From: Hyphomicrobiales bacterium
GTDB lineage: Bacteria > Pseudomonadota > Alphaproteobacteria > Rhizobiales > Rhizobiaceae
DNA length: 64,000 bases
NCBI GenBank assembly: GCA_900467185.1
Contig: UBPA01000016.1
Span: forward strand, 406 to 64,405
Direction of reading: 5' to 3'
The first letter of the stretch is position 1, and each line of letters opens with the position of its first letter. The notes below the pieces were generated by a model, which was given only the letters and a program-made list of their open reading frames with translations, was not told where the DNA came from and did not search any database. Made by a program: the position numbers and the translations under genes. Of this stretch, positions 46,695 to 55,915 are shown piece after piece.

Positions 46695-47056
46695 GACGTG
46701 ATTCCTTTTCAATCGTGATGAAGTTTCGCTCGCAGTGTGCGGGCGGTGATAGATCGACGTTGAAAGAGAAGATTGAACGGCGCGTTGCGCGGGAGCAAAG
46801 CTCAAAATGCAAGATCGATAGCCAAGAGATAGACGATCCCCCCGGCAATTGCAAGTCGCCCTGTCAAAATTTGCGGGTCTCCCTCACGGCCTCGGGCCGG
46901 CAAGGCCTTGGAAAAACGGGCAAATGCCGGCCGTCGATCTGCCCGGGGCAGCCCCGCAACGTCCGTCAGGTTCAGTGCGAACCCGCCGGACTCGCGATTC
47001 TCCTGTCGTCGTTCGTCTTCTAGCGATAACCGGATTTCCCGTATCCCTGACGACCG
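46695..47056. other. 362-bp spacer upstream of the cold-shock gene
   Basis: Nothing beyond the probable long 5' leader and promoter of the cold-shock gene can be supported. A GC-rich dyad occurs near 46885-46900 (GGCCTCGGGCCGGCAAGGCC). Confidence 0.4.
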
Positions 47057-48646
47057 CTAGCGCTTCAGGCTGCCGAGGATGCCGCGCACCAGGGCCCGGC
47101 CGAGCGAGGATGCGACCGTGCGTGCCACGGTCTTCATGGCGGCTTCCACCACCGTTTCCCGCTGATAGCCCCCACTGCGCGGCCGGGCCGCGGTGCCGGC
47201 GCGCGCGGGCTTCTGCGCGGGGGCGTCCGCATCGCCGAAGCCCGGCAGCGTCCAGCGGCTGCCGCCGGTGGCGGGCGCATCCGGTGCCTCCGCCTCGCGC
47301 GCGGCCTCCGCCTGCTGGCTCGCCTTGGCGGCACGGGCGGCGAGGATCTCGTAGGCCGATTCGCGATCGACATCCCGGTCGTAGACGCCGGCGACCGGGC
47401 TCTGCGCCATCACCTGCGCCCGCTCGGGCTCGGTCAGCGGGCCGACGCGGGCGGAGGGCGGGCGGATCAGCGTGCGCTCCACCATGGAGGGCGAGCCCTT
47501 GCCCTCCAGCGTCGAGATCAGCGCTTCCCCGGTCGAGAGCGTGGTGATCACCTCGGCGCAGTCGAAATCCGGGTTCGGGCGAAAGGTTTCGGCGGCGGTC
47601 TTCACCGCTTTCTGCTCGCGCGGCGTATAGGCGCGCAGCGCATGCTGCACCCGGTTGCCCAGCTGCGCCAGCACGGTTTCCGGCACGTCGAGCGGGTTCT
47701 GCGTGACGAAATAGACGCCGACGCCCTTGGAGCGGATCAGGCGCACCACCTGCTCGATGCGCTCCAGCAGCACCTTCGGCGCGTCCTTGAAGAGAAGATG
47801 CGCCTCGTCGAAGAAGAAGACGAGCCGCGGCTTTTCCGGGTCGCCCACCTCCGGCAGTTCTTCGAACAGCTCCGACAGCAGCCAGAGAAGAAAGGTGCCG
47901 TAAAGCCGCGGGTTCATCATCAGCTTGTCGGCGGCCAGCACCGAGATCGTGCCGCGCCCGTCCGGCGTCACGCGCATGATGTCGGTCACCTTCAGCGCCG
48001 GCTCGCCGAAGAAGTGTTCGGCGCCCTGCTGCTCGAGAATCAGCAGCTCCCGCTGGATCGACCCGACGGAGGCCTTGGAGATCAGCCCGACGGTGGACGA
48101 CAGCGCGCTCGCATTCTCGCTCATATAGGTCAGCAGCGCGCGCAGATCCTTCAGGTCGAGAAGCGGCAGGCCGCCCTCGTCGGCGATCTTGAAGGCGATG
48201 TTGAGCACGCCTTCCTGCGCATCCGTCGCATTCATCAGCCGCGAGAGGAGGAGGGGCCCCATCTCCGACATGGTGGTGCGCACGCGGTGGCCCTTCTCGC
48301 CGTAGAGATCCCAGAAGATTACCGGAAACTGGGTGAAGTCGTAGGGGTCGAGCCCGATCTCGGCGGCGCGCTTGAGCAGGAAATCCTTGGGCTCGCCCCG
48401 GGCGGCGATGCCGGAGAGGTCGCCCTTGATATCGGCGCAGAACACCGGCACGCCGGCGCTCGCAAAGCCCTCGGCCAGCACCTGCAGCGTCACCGTCTTG
48501 CCGGTGCCCGTGGCACCCGTCACCAGCCCGTGGCGGTTGCCGTATTTGAGCGTCAGATATTCGCCCTTGTCGAGCGTGTCGTCCGGCTTGCGGCTCGTGC
48601 CGAGGTAGAGCATTCCGGGCTGCAGCATTGCCATATCGGGATCCAT
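47057..48646 (-). CDS. DUF853 / HerA-like ATPase
   Basis: ATG 48646 gives MDPDMAMLQPGMLYLGTSRK and 529 residues; ATG 48634 is an alternative, and further upstream the frame is non-coding in style. Walker A is VTGATGTGKTVTLQV and Walker B is PRLVFFFDEAHLLFKDAP. The region VTQNPLDVPETVLAQLGNR is the sensor typical of HerA/VirB4-like ATPases. The C-terminal 90 residues are Ala/Pro-rich and probably disordered. The family is described as a helicase-like or DNA-translocating ATPase of unknown process. Alone in its transcript. Confidence 0.88.
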   Translation of the reverse strand: MDPDMAMLQPGMLYLGTSRKPDDTLDKGEYLTLKYGNRHGLVTGATGTGKTVTLQVLAEGFASAGVPVFCADIKGDLSGIAARGEPKDFLLKRAAEIGLDPYDFTQFPVIFWDLYGEKGHRVRTTMSEMGPLLLSRLMNATDAQEGVLNIAFKIADEGGLPLLDLKDLRALLTYMSENASALSSTVGLISKASVGSIQRELLILEQQGAEHFFGEPALKVTDIMRVTPDGRGTISVLAADKLMMNPRLYGTFLLWLLSELFEELPEVGDPEKPRLVFFFDEAHLLFKDAPKVLLERIEQVVRLIRSKGVGVYFVTQNPLDVPETVLAQLGNRVQHALRAYTPREQKAVKTAAETFRPNPDFDCAEVITTLSTGEALISTLEGKGSPSMVERTLIRPPSARVGPLTEPERAQVMAQSPVAGVYDRDVDRESAYEILAARAAKASQQAEAAREAEAPDAPATGGSRWTLPGFGDADAPAQKPARAGTAARPRSGGYQRETVVEAAMKTVARTVASSLGRALVRGILGSLKR

Positions 48647-48909
48647 TCGCTTGTTTGTGCGCGATACTATACGTTGCCCGTGGGCAGACAAGCCGGCAAG
48701 CCGCCAGGCACATACACCGTCACGCACGCCTTCACGTCGGGGCAAACGAACGGGTCCGCCGGTGCCGGCATTGCGGTCTGCGGGCGGCCGCTTTACCATG
48801 CGGCACGGTTTCGCCGAGACCGGTCGAAAAGCGTCGCGAGACGGCTTGATTTCTCCCACCATCCCTTTACGTTGACGTGAACGTTAGAACGCTTGCCGAG
48901 GAGAAAAGC

Positions 48910-49296
48910 ATGAGCGAACTGGTCACCCGCGTATCCGATAATGTCGGCATCGAGCCGGACAAGGCGGAGAAGGCGATCGGCATGATGTTGGGCTTCCTGC
49001 AGCGCGAAGCCGATGCCGGCCCCGTCGCGCGCATGATCGAAGCCGTACCCGGCGCGCCGGATCTGGTCGCCCGTTTCAACGGCGAAGGCGCCAAGACCGG
49101 CCTGCTCGGCAAGGTCATCGGCGCCGTCGGCGGCGGTGTCATGGCGCTCGGCCAGCAGCTGATGGGCCAGGGCCTCTCCATGGGCGAAATCACCGGCCTC
49201 GCCAAGGAAACGCTGGCCTACGCCCGCGAACATGCCGGCGACGAAACGGTGGATGCGGTGATCAACTCGGTCCCGGGTCTTCGCCAGTTCGTTTGA
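48910..49296 (+). CDS. Small conserved helical protein (DUF2267-like)
   Basis: ATG 48910 after GAGGAGA gives 128 residues: MSELVTRVSDNVGIEPDKAE, KAIGMMLGFLQREADAG, then a Gly-rich LLGKVIGAVGGGVMALGQQL and ETVDAVINSVPGLRQFV. The composition of helices with a Gly-rich turn resembles DUF2267/DUF2780 proteins. No membrane segment is certain, although GKVIGAVGGGVMAL is hydrophobic. Function unknown. Confidence 0.7.
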   Translation: MSELVTRVSDNVGIEPDKAEKAIGMMLGFLQREADAGPVARMIEAVPGAPDLVARFNGEGAKTGLLGKVIGAVGGGVMALGQQLMGQGLSMGEITGLAKETLAYAREHAGDETVDAVINSVPGLRQFV

Positions 49297-49415
49297 GGGG
49301 TGTCGGTGGCTGCTTATGGCGGCACTGAATCCCATAAGTGGCAATTCTGGCGGCTTGGACGCCAGAGAATGCGTCGAGAGACTCGCTGGTCGCCCGTGGC
49401 GGTCCACTCCACCCT

Positions 49416-49503
49416 CCGTCATCCCTAGGGCTTGTCCCGAGGATCTGATAACGATAACTAAATCAATCGGTTGCAGATGCTCGGGACAAGCCCGAGCATG
49501 ACG
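49416..49503. repeat. Palindromic intergenic repeat
   Basis: A CCGTCATCCCTAGGGCTTGT arm and a CTCGGGACAAGCCCGAGCAT arm enclose an AT-rich middle. Same family as the units at 862 and 63715. It lies in a 280-bp spacer that holds no gene. Confidence 0.7.
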
Positions 49504-49576
49504 AAAGAGAGCGTTTTGGCCCGATTACCGCGGGCCATCGCGCCCGCGGCTTCATCCCTATCAGTTAAACCCGACC

Positions 49577-50413
49577 TTACGCCGCCTCATCCCATGTCGG
49601 CGCGAGGTGCCCCGGGTTGACAATGCGGCCGTCGGGGCGGGCGAGTGCGTGGATGGCCTGCATCTCCTCGTCCGACAGCGCGAAATCGAAGATGCCGAAA
49701 TTCTCCGCCAGCCGCGCTTCCGTCGAGGTCTTCGACAGCGTGATCACGCCGTCCTGCTGGACCAGCCAGCGCAGCACCACCTGTGCGGCGGTCTTGCCGT
49801 GGCGGCTGGCGATGTCGTTGAGCAGCGCCTCCTTCGGCACCCGGCCGTCGGCCATGGCGTAGTAGGCGGTGATCGACTGGCCCAGCTCGCGGGCCGTTTG
49901 CAGCACTTTCGACTGGTCGATATAGGGGTGATACTCGATCTGGTTGGTCACCAGCGGAACCGCAGACAGGCGGCTCGCCGCGCGCATGTCGTCCGTGTTG
50001 AAATTGCTGATGCCGATATGCCGCGTCTTGCCGGCCTTCACGGCGGCGTTCAGGCCCTCGATCTGCTCTTCGAGCGGCACGGAGCTTCCGCGCGGCCAGT
50101 GCAGCAGCAATAGATCGACATGGTCGGTCTTCAGCTTCGTCAGGCTCTCGTCCACCGACTGCGCAAAGCTCGACCGGGCGTACTTCTCCGGCCAGACCTT
50201 GGTCGTCAGAAAGATCTCGTTGCGGTCAACGCCGGATTGCTGGATCGCCGTCCCCACCTCCGCCTCGTTGCCGTAGATCTGGGCCGTGTCCACATGGCGG
50301 AAGCCGAGCCGGATGGCTTTCGGCACGATCTCCAGAACCTCCGGTCCCGGCATGCGGAAGGTTCCGAAACCGAGCGCGGGGATCTCGGCGCCGTTGGCTT
50401 TGACGATGTTCAT
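49577..50413 (-). CDS. Aldo/keto reductase
   Basis: ATG 50413 after AGGAGA gives MNIVKANGAEIPALGFGTFR and 278 residues. The NADPH-dependent AKR fold shows FRHVDTAQIYGNEAEVG (Asp/Tyr), Lys in IFLTTKVWPEKY, HVDLLLLHWPRG (His), GISNFNTDDMRAASRL and GVITLSKTSTEARLAENF. This is the 2,5-diketo-gluconate/methylglyoxal-type subfamily (YeaE/DkgB-like). It reduces small aldehydes or ketones. It stands apart from the second reductase by a 357-bp spacer. Confidence 0.92.
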   Translation of the reverse strand: MNIVKANGAEIPALGFGTFRMPGPEVLEIVPKAIRLGFRHVDTAQIYGNEAEVGTAIQQSGVDRNEIFLTTKVWPEKYARSSFAQSVDESLTKLKTDHVDLLLLHWPRGSSVPLEEQIEGLNAAVKAGKTRHIGISNFNTDDMRAASRLSAVPLVTNQIEYHPYIDQSKVLQTARELGQSITAYYAMADGRVPKEALLNDIASRHGKTAAQVVLRWLVQQDGVITLSKTSTEARLAENFGIFDFALSDEEMQAIHALARPDGRIVNPGHLAPTWDEAA

Positions 50414-50770
50414 AGGCGTATCTCCTGGGTCGAAAGGGCACGGCCGTCCTGCGGCCGAGCGGGGAAGGGGGCGGCGCTGATCCTCTACAAGAAGATGCTG
50501 AAATCCCGCCAAGGGATTCTCCGCGTTGGTTTTCCGGTCGGCTGGCAAACGCGCCGTCCGGAGAGGGGTAATGGGACCGGGCTGCGGAAGGTTCCCGTGA
50601 AGCCCGGCCTGAGCGGGCGCTGTGACGTCATACGGCTGCCGGATGGCAGCGCTCTGGTGGTGAGCGATGCCCGCATGTCGTCATGCCCGGGACAAAGCCC
50701 GAGCATGATGGAGGAGAGGGCGAAGGGTTGCCTGACGCCGGCCTCTGAAATTGATCGACCGGACGCCGTA
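50414..50770. other. 357-bp spacer with a half palindromic repeat
   Basis: No gene is seen. A single-arm copy of the palindromic family (GTCATGCCCGGGACAAAGCC and adjacent GAGCATGATGG) is at about 50676-50712. Confidence 0.5.
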
Positions 50771-51808
50771 TCAGGCGGTCAGCGGCGGATCCAGCCGGGC
50801 GAAGCCGGCCTGCCTGCGATAGGGGAAATGCGGATAGGGTGCCGTCACCGTGCTCGCCGCATCCAGAACGCGGATCTGCTCGGCGCTGAGCTGCCAGCCG
50901 ATGGCGCCGAGATTGTCGAGAAGCTGTGCTTCGTTGCGGGCGCCGATGATGACGGAGGCGACGGTCGGGCTTTGCAGCAGCCAGTTGATCGCCACCTGCG
51001 GCACGGTCCTGCCCGTCTCCTTCGCCACCGCGTCCAGCGCATCGATCACGCGGTAGAGATGCTCGTCCTCGACCGGCGGCCCGAACTCCGCGGTGGCGTG
51101 CAGGCGGCTCGTCTCCGGCACCGGCCGGTCGCGGCCGATCTTGCCCGTCAGGCGACCCCAGCCGAGCGGGCTCCAGACGAGGGCCCCGAGCCCCTGATCC
51201 TTGCCGAGCGGCATGAGATCCCATTCGTAGTCGCGGCCGAGGAGGGAGTAGTAGACCTGGTTTGCGACGTAGCGCGGCCAGCCATGTTTTTCGGCGACGG
51301 CGAGGGACTTCATGATCTGCCAGCCGGCAAAGTTGGAGATGCCGACATAGCGCAGCTTGCCCGCCCGCACGAGCAGGTCGAGCGTGGCCAGAACCTCCTC
51401 GACCGGCGTCGACGCATCGAAGGCGTGCAGCTGGAAAATATCGATCACGTCGGTCCCGAGCCGTTGCAGAGCCGATTCCACGCTTTGGATCAGCCGGCTG
51501 CGGGATGTCCCCGCCTCGTTGGCGCCGTCTCCCATCGGCAGGCCGGCCTTGGTCGAGATCAGCACCTTGTCGCGCCGTCCCTTGATGGCCGCGCCGAGAA
51601 CCGTCTCGGAGGCTCCGTTGGAGTAGACATCGGCCGTATCGAACAGCGTGACGCCGGCGTCGAGGCAGATATCGACCATCCGGCGCGCTTCGGTCTCGCC
51701 CGCCGTGCCCCAGGCGCCGAACAGCGGGCCGGAGCCGCCGAAGGTGCCGGCGCCGAAGCTGAGGACGGGGACGTTCAGGCCGGATCGGCCGAGTGTGCGG
51801 TGGTCCAT
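50771..51808 (-). CDS. Aldo/keto reductase, second family
   Basis: ATG 51808 gives MDHRTLGRSGLNVPVLSFGA and 345 residues. It has the AKR11/YghZ-type signature: VTLFDTADVYSNGASETVLG, Lys in RDKVLISTKAGLPMGD, DVIDIFQLHAFDASTP, GISNFAGWQIMKSLAVAE, and a C-terminal PTVASVIIGARNEAQLLDNL. NADPH-dependent reduction of carbonyl compounds. It lies 46 bp downstream of the MFS exporter gene on the same strand, so both may be under the LysR regulator. Confidence 0.92.
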   Translation of the reverse strand: MDHRTLGRSGLNVPVLSFGAGTFGGSGPLFGAWGTAGETEARRMVDICLDAGVTLFDTADVYSNGASETVLGAAIKGRRDKVLISTKAGLPMGDGANEAGTSRSRLIQSVESALQRLGTDVIDIFQLHAFDASTPVEEVLATLDLLVRAGKLRYVGISNFAGWQIMKSLAVAEKHGWPRYVANQVYYSLLGRDYEWDLMPLGKDQGLGALVWSPLGWGRLTGKIGRDRPVPETSRLHATAEFGPPVEDEHLYRVIDALDAVAKETGRTVPQVAINWLLQSPTVASVIIGARNEAQLLDNLGAIGWQLSAEQIRVLDAASTVTAPYPHFPYRRQAGFARLDPPLTA

Positions 51809-51854
51809 GGAGGCTGTCCTTTCGAAGGGGGATGTCACGGGTCGAAGGGGGATG

Positions 51855-53039
51855 TCACGCGCAAGCGGGCTTCAGCGTCTTTTCGCGTCCGTCGAGCGAC
51901 GCGCTGACGACTGTCAGTCCCAGCGCGCCCAGCACCATCAGTGCGCCGACCCAGGGCGTGTCCCCCAGCCCGAGCGCGGAGGCGACGGTGAGGCCGCCGA
52001 TCCAGGCGCCGGCGGCGATGCCGAGGTTGAAGGCGGCGATGTTGAGCGCCGAGGCGACATCGACGGCGGCCGGGCGGTGCTGGCGCGCCAGTTCCACCAC
52101 ATAGAGCTGCAGGCCGGGCACGGTGGCAAAGGAGAGGAAGCCGAGCGCGGTCAGCGTGACGAGGGCGGGAATGGTGGCACTGGCCGTGAAGGTGAGGAGC
52201 AGCAGAACCAGCGACTGGGCCGCAAAGAGAAAGGCGAGCGCCTTCACCGGATGGCGATTGGCGAGCCGCCCGCCGGCCAGGTTGCCGGCCGCGATCGCCA
52301 GCCCGTAGAGCACCAGCACGAGGCTGACGGCGGAGGCGGACAGGCCGGTGATCTCTTCGAGCAGCGGCGCGAGATAGGTGAAGGTCACGAAGGTCCCGCC
52401 ATAGCCGAGCGCCGTCATGCCGAAGACGAGGAGCAGGCGGCCGCTGCCGAGAACCTTCACCTGATCCATGATCCGGGCCGGCGGGCTGGAGGGCAGATGG
52501 GCCGGCAGCAGCAGCGCGATGGCGGCAAGAGCGATGGCACCGAGGCCCGCGACGGCCACGAAGGTGGCGCGCCAGCCGAAGGTCTGTCCGATCAGCGTGC
52601 CGAGCGGCACGCCGGTGACGATCGCGACCGTCAGGCCCATGAACATCATGGCGATGGCCGAAGCCCGCCGGTTCTCCGGCACCAGCCCCGCCGCAATCGT
52701 CGCGCCGACGGAGAAGAACACGCCATGCGCAAAGGCCGAGAGGACACGGGCGACGAGGAGGAGACCGTAGCCGGGCGAGACTGCCGCCAGCCCGTTGCCG
52801 ACGATGAACAGCGCCATCAGCCCGAGCAGCAGCGGTTTGCGCCCGATGCGCCCGGTCAGCGCGGTGAGGATCGGCGCGCCGAAGGTGACGCCGAGCGCAT
52901 AGATCGAGACGATGAGACCGGCCATCGGCAGGGTGATGCCGAGGTCGCGGGCGACCGTCGGCAACAGGCCGACGATGACGAATTCGGTGGTTCCGATCGC
53001 GTAGGCCGCAATCGTCAGGGCAAAGAGAGCAAGGGGCAC
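51855..53039 (-). CDS. MFS transporter (DHA1 / arabinose-efflux type)
   Basis: 394 residues with twelve hydrophobic segments starting MPLALFALTIAAYAIGTTEF. The family marker GRIGRKPLLLGLM is the loop 2-3 motif, and FAHGVFFSVGATIAAGLVP and VGALMVLGALGLTVV are further hallmarks. Members export sugars or drugs using the proton gradient. A divergent LysR gene lies 150 bp upstream, the normal arrangement for a regulated exporter. Confidence 0.92.
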   Translation of the reverse strand: MPLALFALTIAAYAIGTTEFVIVGLLPTVARDLGITLPMAGLIVSIYALGVTFGAPILTALTGRIGRKPLLLGLMALFIVGNGLAAVSPGYGLLLVARVLSAFAHGVFFSVGATIAAGLVPENRRASAIAMMFMGLTVAIVTGVPLGTLIGQTFGWRATFVAVAGLGAIALAAIALLLPAHLPSSPPARIMDQVKVLGSGRLLLVFGMTALGYGGTFVTFTYLAPLLEEITGLSASAVSLVLVLYGLAIAAGNLAGGRLANRHPVKALAFLFAAQSLVLLLLTFTASATIPALVTLTALGFLSFATVPGLQLYVVELARQHRPAAVDVASALNIAAFNLGIAAGAWIGGLTVASALGLGDTPWVGALMVLGALGLTVVSASLDGREKTLKPACA

Positions 53040-53189
53040 AGGCAGCCTCCATGAGGTGGGAAAGGGGTGCGCGGCGATGGCGTTTCGGGCCCGGCCGCTG
53101 ATCTGACGAAGATATAGACGCTGCCCGCTTGTGCGATAATCCGGCCTATCGGATAATCACCTGTGATTTGAATTCATGAGCGGTGACCC

Positions 53190-54128
53190 ATGGACAACAG
53201 AGCGGGCGAGATGGAGGTCTTCGTGGCGGCCGTGGAGGGCGGCGGCTTTTCGGCGGCCGGCCGCCGGCTCGGCCTGTCGCCGTCTGCAGTCAGCAAGCTC
53301 GTCGCGAGGCTGGAGGACCGGCTGGGAACGCGGCTTCTGGTGCGCACCACCCGCACGCTGCAGCCGACGCCGGAGGGCGCGCTCTATCTGTCGCGCGCCC
53401 GCGCCATCCTCGCCGAAATCAACGAGACGGAGCGCCTGATCGCCAGCGGCACGCAGGCCGTGCCGCGCGGCGTCTTGCGGGTCAGCGCGCTGATGGCCTT
53501 TGCCGAGCGCTTCATCCTGCCGCTGATCGGCGAGTTCCACAGCCTCTATCCGCATGTCCTCATCGATCTGTCGCTCAGCGACGACGTGGTCGATCTCGTC
53601 GGCGATCGCACCGATATTGCCATCCGCTCCTCCGGGGCCCTCCGCGACTCCTCCCTGAAGACGCGAAAACTGCTCGACAGCCACCGCCTGCTGGTGGCCT
53701 CGCCGGATTATCTCGCCCGCCACGGCACGCCGCAGGTGCCGGCCGATCTCGCCCGCCACGTCTGCATGGGCTTCAACATTCCGGGCATGCGGGCGGAATG
53801 GCCGTTTCTCGACCCGGCGACCGGCGAGACGATCCGGCGGCCGTTCGAGCCGGCGGTTCTCGTCAATGCCGGCTTCATCATGCGGCGGCTCTGCCTCGAT
53901 GGCGTCGGCATCGGCCGCATCGGCGCCTTTCACATCCAGCCGGATGTCGATGCCGGCCGCCTCGTGCCGCTGCTGCAGGCGCACCGCCCGGCCGATCGCG
54001 AAACCATCCACGCCGTCTTCGCCAGCCACGAACACCTCGCCGCGCGCATCCGCGCCTTCATCGATTTTCTCGTCGCCCGCATCGATCCGGTCGGCGGCGT
54101 CCTGCCCGAAGATGGCCCGACCCCTTGA
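53190..54128 (+). CDS. LysR-family transcriptional regulator
   Basis: 312 residues. The N-terminal winged HTH is FVAAVEGGGFSAAGRRLGLS with PSAVSKLVARLEDRLGTRLL, and VRTTRTLQPTPEGALYLSRA follows. The effector domain has GVLRVSALMAFAERFILPLI and DLVGDRTDIAIRSSGALRDS. It is divergent to the MFS gene, and the 150-bp spacer between 53040 and 53189 should carry its binding site. It probably activates or represses the exporter and the adjacent aldo/keto reductase. Confidence 0.95.
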   Translation: MDNRAGEMEVFVAAVEGGGFSAAGRRLGLSPSAVSKLVARLEDRLGTRLLVRTTRTLQPTPEGALYLSRARAILAEINETERLIASGTQAVPRGVLRVSALMAFAERFILPLIGEFHSLYPHVLIDLSLSDDVVDLVGDRTDIAIRSSGALRDSSLKTRKLLDSHRLLVASPDYLARHGTPQVPADLARHVCMGFNIPGMRAEWPFLDPATGETIRRPFEPAVLVNAGFIMRRLCLDGVGIGRIGAFHIQPDVDAGRLVPLLQAHRPADRETIHAVFASHEHLAARIRAFIDFLVARIDPVGGVLPEDGPTP

Positions 54129-54277
54129 GACCCGTCTTCTGCCACCTTACGTCAGCCCGTCGTCGCCGCCGCGCACCGGTGGCGTGCGAAAAACGGCGGG
54201 TCATCGACACCGCCGGTGCCCCGCCGTCTTGACAGACGAACCGCTCCGGCCTCCGATAGGGGCAGGAGGAGCCTTCG

Positions 54278-55132
54278 ATGTCCGCAAGGAAACGTGCTTC
54301 CATGTCCAAGAGTCCCTCCGCAACATCGCCTGCATCGCCGCGTGCCGCGCCGCGCCGGATGTCGCTGACGCCGGAGCTGGTGGCGCTCTGCTACCGGGAG
54401 GAGGAAGATCCCGGGCTGAACGCGCGGTGGACGCCGATGGAGGACGAGGATTACCGTTCGCTCGCCCTTAAGCTCGATGCGCAATCCGGCGGCGCGCCGC
54501 TCTGGGTCTTTGCCTATGGCTCGCTGATCTGGAAGCCGGAATTCTGTTCGGTCGAAAGCCGCCGCGCCACCGCCTATGGCTGGCACCGCGCCTTCTCGCT
54601 GAAGATCGACCGCTGGCGCGGCTCGCGCGAGGCGCCGGGGCTGATGATGGCGCTGGAGCGCGGCGGCCGCTGCGACGGCGTCATCTACCGTCTGGCCGAC
54701 GACGACCGCATCGCCCAGATCGAGCGCCTGCTGCGCCGCGAGCTCTCCGCCCGCGAAACCGTCTCCACCGTCCGCTGGATGCCGGTCAGCACGCCGGAAG
54801 GCCCGGTCAAGGTGCTGGGTTTCTGGCTCGGATCGACGGGCCACGACGCCGTCTCCCGCCTGCCGCTCGAAGAGGTCGCCCGCATCCTCGCCCGCGCCTG
54901 CGGCCATGTCGGCTCCTGCGCCGAATATCTCTACAACACCGTCCTCCACCTCGAAGCCGTCGGCATCCGCGACCGCAACCTCTGGCGCCTCCAGGCTTTG
55001 GTCGCCGACGAGATCCGCAAGCTCCACGGCGATCATTCCAGGCCGCAGGCCCTGCGCGGGGAAGCGAAGGCCGCGCTGGAGGCGGCGCCCGTGGCGAAGA
55101 TCGGTGGCGAAAAGGCGCGCGATTCCGCGTGA
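54278..55132 (+). CDS. chaC: ChaC-like gamma-glutamylcyclotransferase
   Basis: 284 residues starting MSARKRASMSKSP; GGAGGAG precedes ATG 54278. After a Ser/Pro-rich N-terminal tail the ChaC fold starts with LWVFAYGSLIWKPEF (substrate-binding YGSLIW loop), then TAYGWHRAFSLKIDRWRGS, GRCDGVIYRLADDD and the conserved Glu in RLLRRELSARETV. The enzyme releases 5-oxoproline from glutathione in the cytosol. No operon partner is evident. Confidence 0.9.
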   Translation: MSARKRASMSKSPSATSPASPRAAPRRMSLTPELVALCYREEEDPGLNARWTPMEDEDYRSLALKLDAQSGGAPLWVFAYGSLIWKPEFCSVESRRATAYGWHRAFSLKIDRWRGSREAPGLMMALERGGRCDGVIYRLADDDRIAQIERLLRRELSARETVSTVRWMPVSTPEGPVKVLGFWLGSTGHDAVSRLPLEEVARILARACGHVGSCAEYLYNTVLHLEAVGIRDRNLWRLQALVADEIRKLHGDHSRPQALRGEAKAALEAAPVAKIGGEKARDSA

Positions 55133-55286
55133 GCGGGGTGTGTCGGTGGACGCCTGCAAGGGGGAAGACGGCCGGGATACAGCCTCTTTCTGACCCGTGT
55201 CGGCAGTCGCTGCCTGTGTCGCAACACCATCGGACTGCAGGATGATGAGCAATCTTGACCGTCACCCGCAGCGGCCACCCCACCCA

Positions 55287-55388
55287 CCGTCATCGGCGGG
55301 CTTGTGTCCCCGGGATCTGCTGCATACGCCATTGGCGTGAACCCATCTCTTGCGTCCCGGATCCTCGGGACAAGGCCCGAGGATGACG
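55287..55388. repeat. Palindromic intergenic repeat
   Basis: A CCGTCATCGGCGGGCTTGTG arm and a CTCGGGACAAGGCCCGAGGA arm bound a short non-palindromic middle. Same family as those at 862, 45395, 49416 and 63715. Confidence 0.7.
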
Positions 55389-55433
55389 GTGGGGGAGGAG
55401 CTGGATCGTCAGACAGGCGTCGGCGGTCTGCCG

Positions 55434-55550
55434 GCCGGCCGGGCAGGGCTTGCCCGTGACAACCCCGGCAGGTCCGCAAAATTCTGCAGCGTCGTGATCA
55501 GCCGGGCGCCGTGAAGCTGGGGAAGGATATGGCCCCGTCCGGCAAGGGAG
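55434..55550 (-). pseudogene. Duplicated, decayed 3' end of a receiver-domain gene
   Basis: The plus strand from 55434 to 55550 closely parallels that from about 55890 to 56020, which is the 3' end of the receiver gene. Shared segments include CTGCAGCGTCGTGATCAGCC and GGGCAGG..TTGCCCGT. Translated on the minus strand, it gives LPDGAISFPS then, after a frame change, RLITTLQNFADLP, matching LPDRAVFFPK and RLITTLQGFADLP of the intact protein. The receiver core upstream is absent. Confidence 0.75.
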
Positions 55551-55558
55551 CCCGCCCC

Positions 55559-55780
55559 TTATTGCTGAGGCTGAGCGTAGGAGGCGATGGCCCATCCGCG
55601 TCTGCGCAAACCAGCGCGGACCATATATATGAAATTGACGGACAGAAACGCGGCAAGGCCACGCAACGCCAGATGCAGCGTCGGATACAGCACGTTCAGC
55701 AGCAGCGACACGCCGATGCTGAAGGCGATAGCCAATGTTGCCCACAGCGCGATCGAAAGCCATATCTGACGTGTGGACAT
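55559..55780 (-). CDS. Small membrane protein, 73 aa
   Basis: ATG 55780 lies 9 nt after GGAG; upstream ATGs in frame lack ribosome sites. The product MSTRQIWLSIALWATLAIAF has two hydrophobic helices (SIALWATLAIAFSIGVSLLL; AALFLSVN-like stretch near FLSVNFIYMV) and a basic C-terminus. No family recognised. It is located between the intact receiver gene and its decayed duplicate, so it came along with, or was spared by, the duplication. Confidence 0.55.
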   Translation of the reverse strand: MSTRQIWLSIALWATLAIAFSIGVSLLLNVLYPTLHLALRGLAAFLSVNFIYMVRAGLRRRGWAIASYAQPQQ

Positions 55781-55915
55781 GATGTTCATCTCCATTGCGT
55801 TCGAAAATGCCTCACGCCGTTTTGCGCGCGGCATCGGATCCGACGTTCGTCCGATCATACGGGATTGTTCGCCCATTTGGAACCGATGTCCGGCCGCCCG
55901 GGCAGGCCTTGCCCG

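Larger units (their letters stand above)
55133..55558. other. Spacer with palindromic repeat and a decayed receiver fragment
   Basis: This stretch holds the palindromic repeat at 55287-55388 and the duplicated 3' piece of a response-regulator gene at about 55434-55550. No intact gene is seen. Confidence 0.6.

Noticed and set aside
45807-46718. A 303-codon plus-strand open frame
   Set aside because: It overlaps the terminator and cold-shock gene on the other strand, has no ribosome site and a mosaic of repeat-derived sequence.
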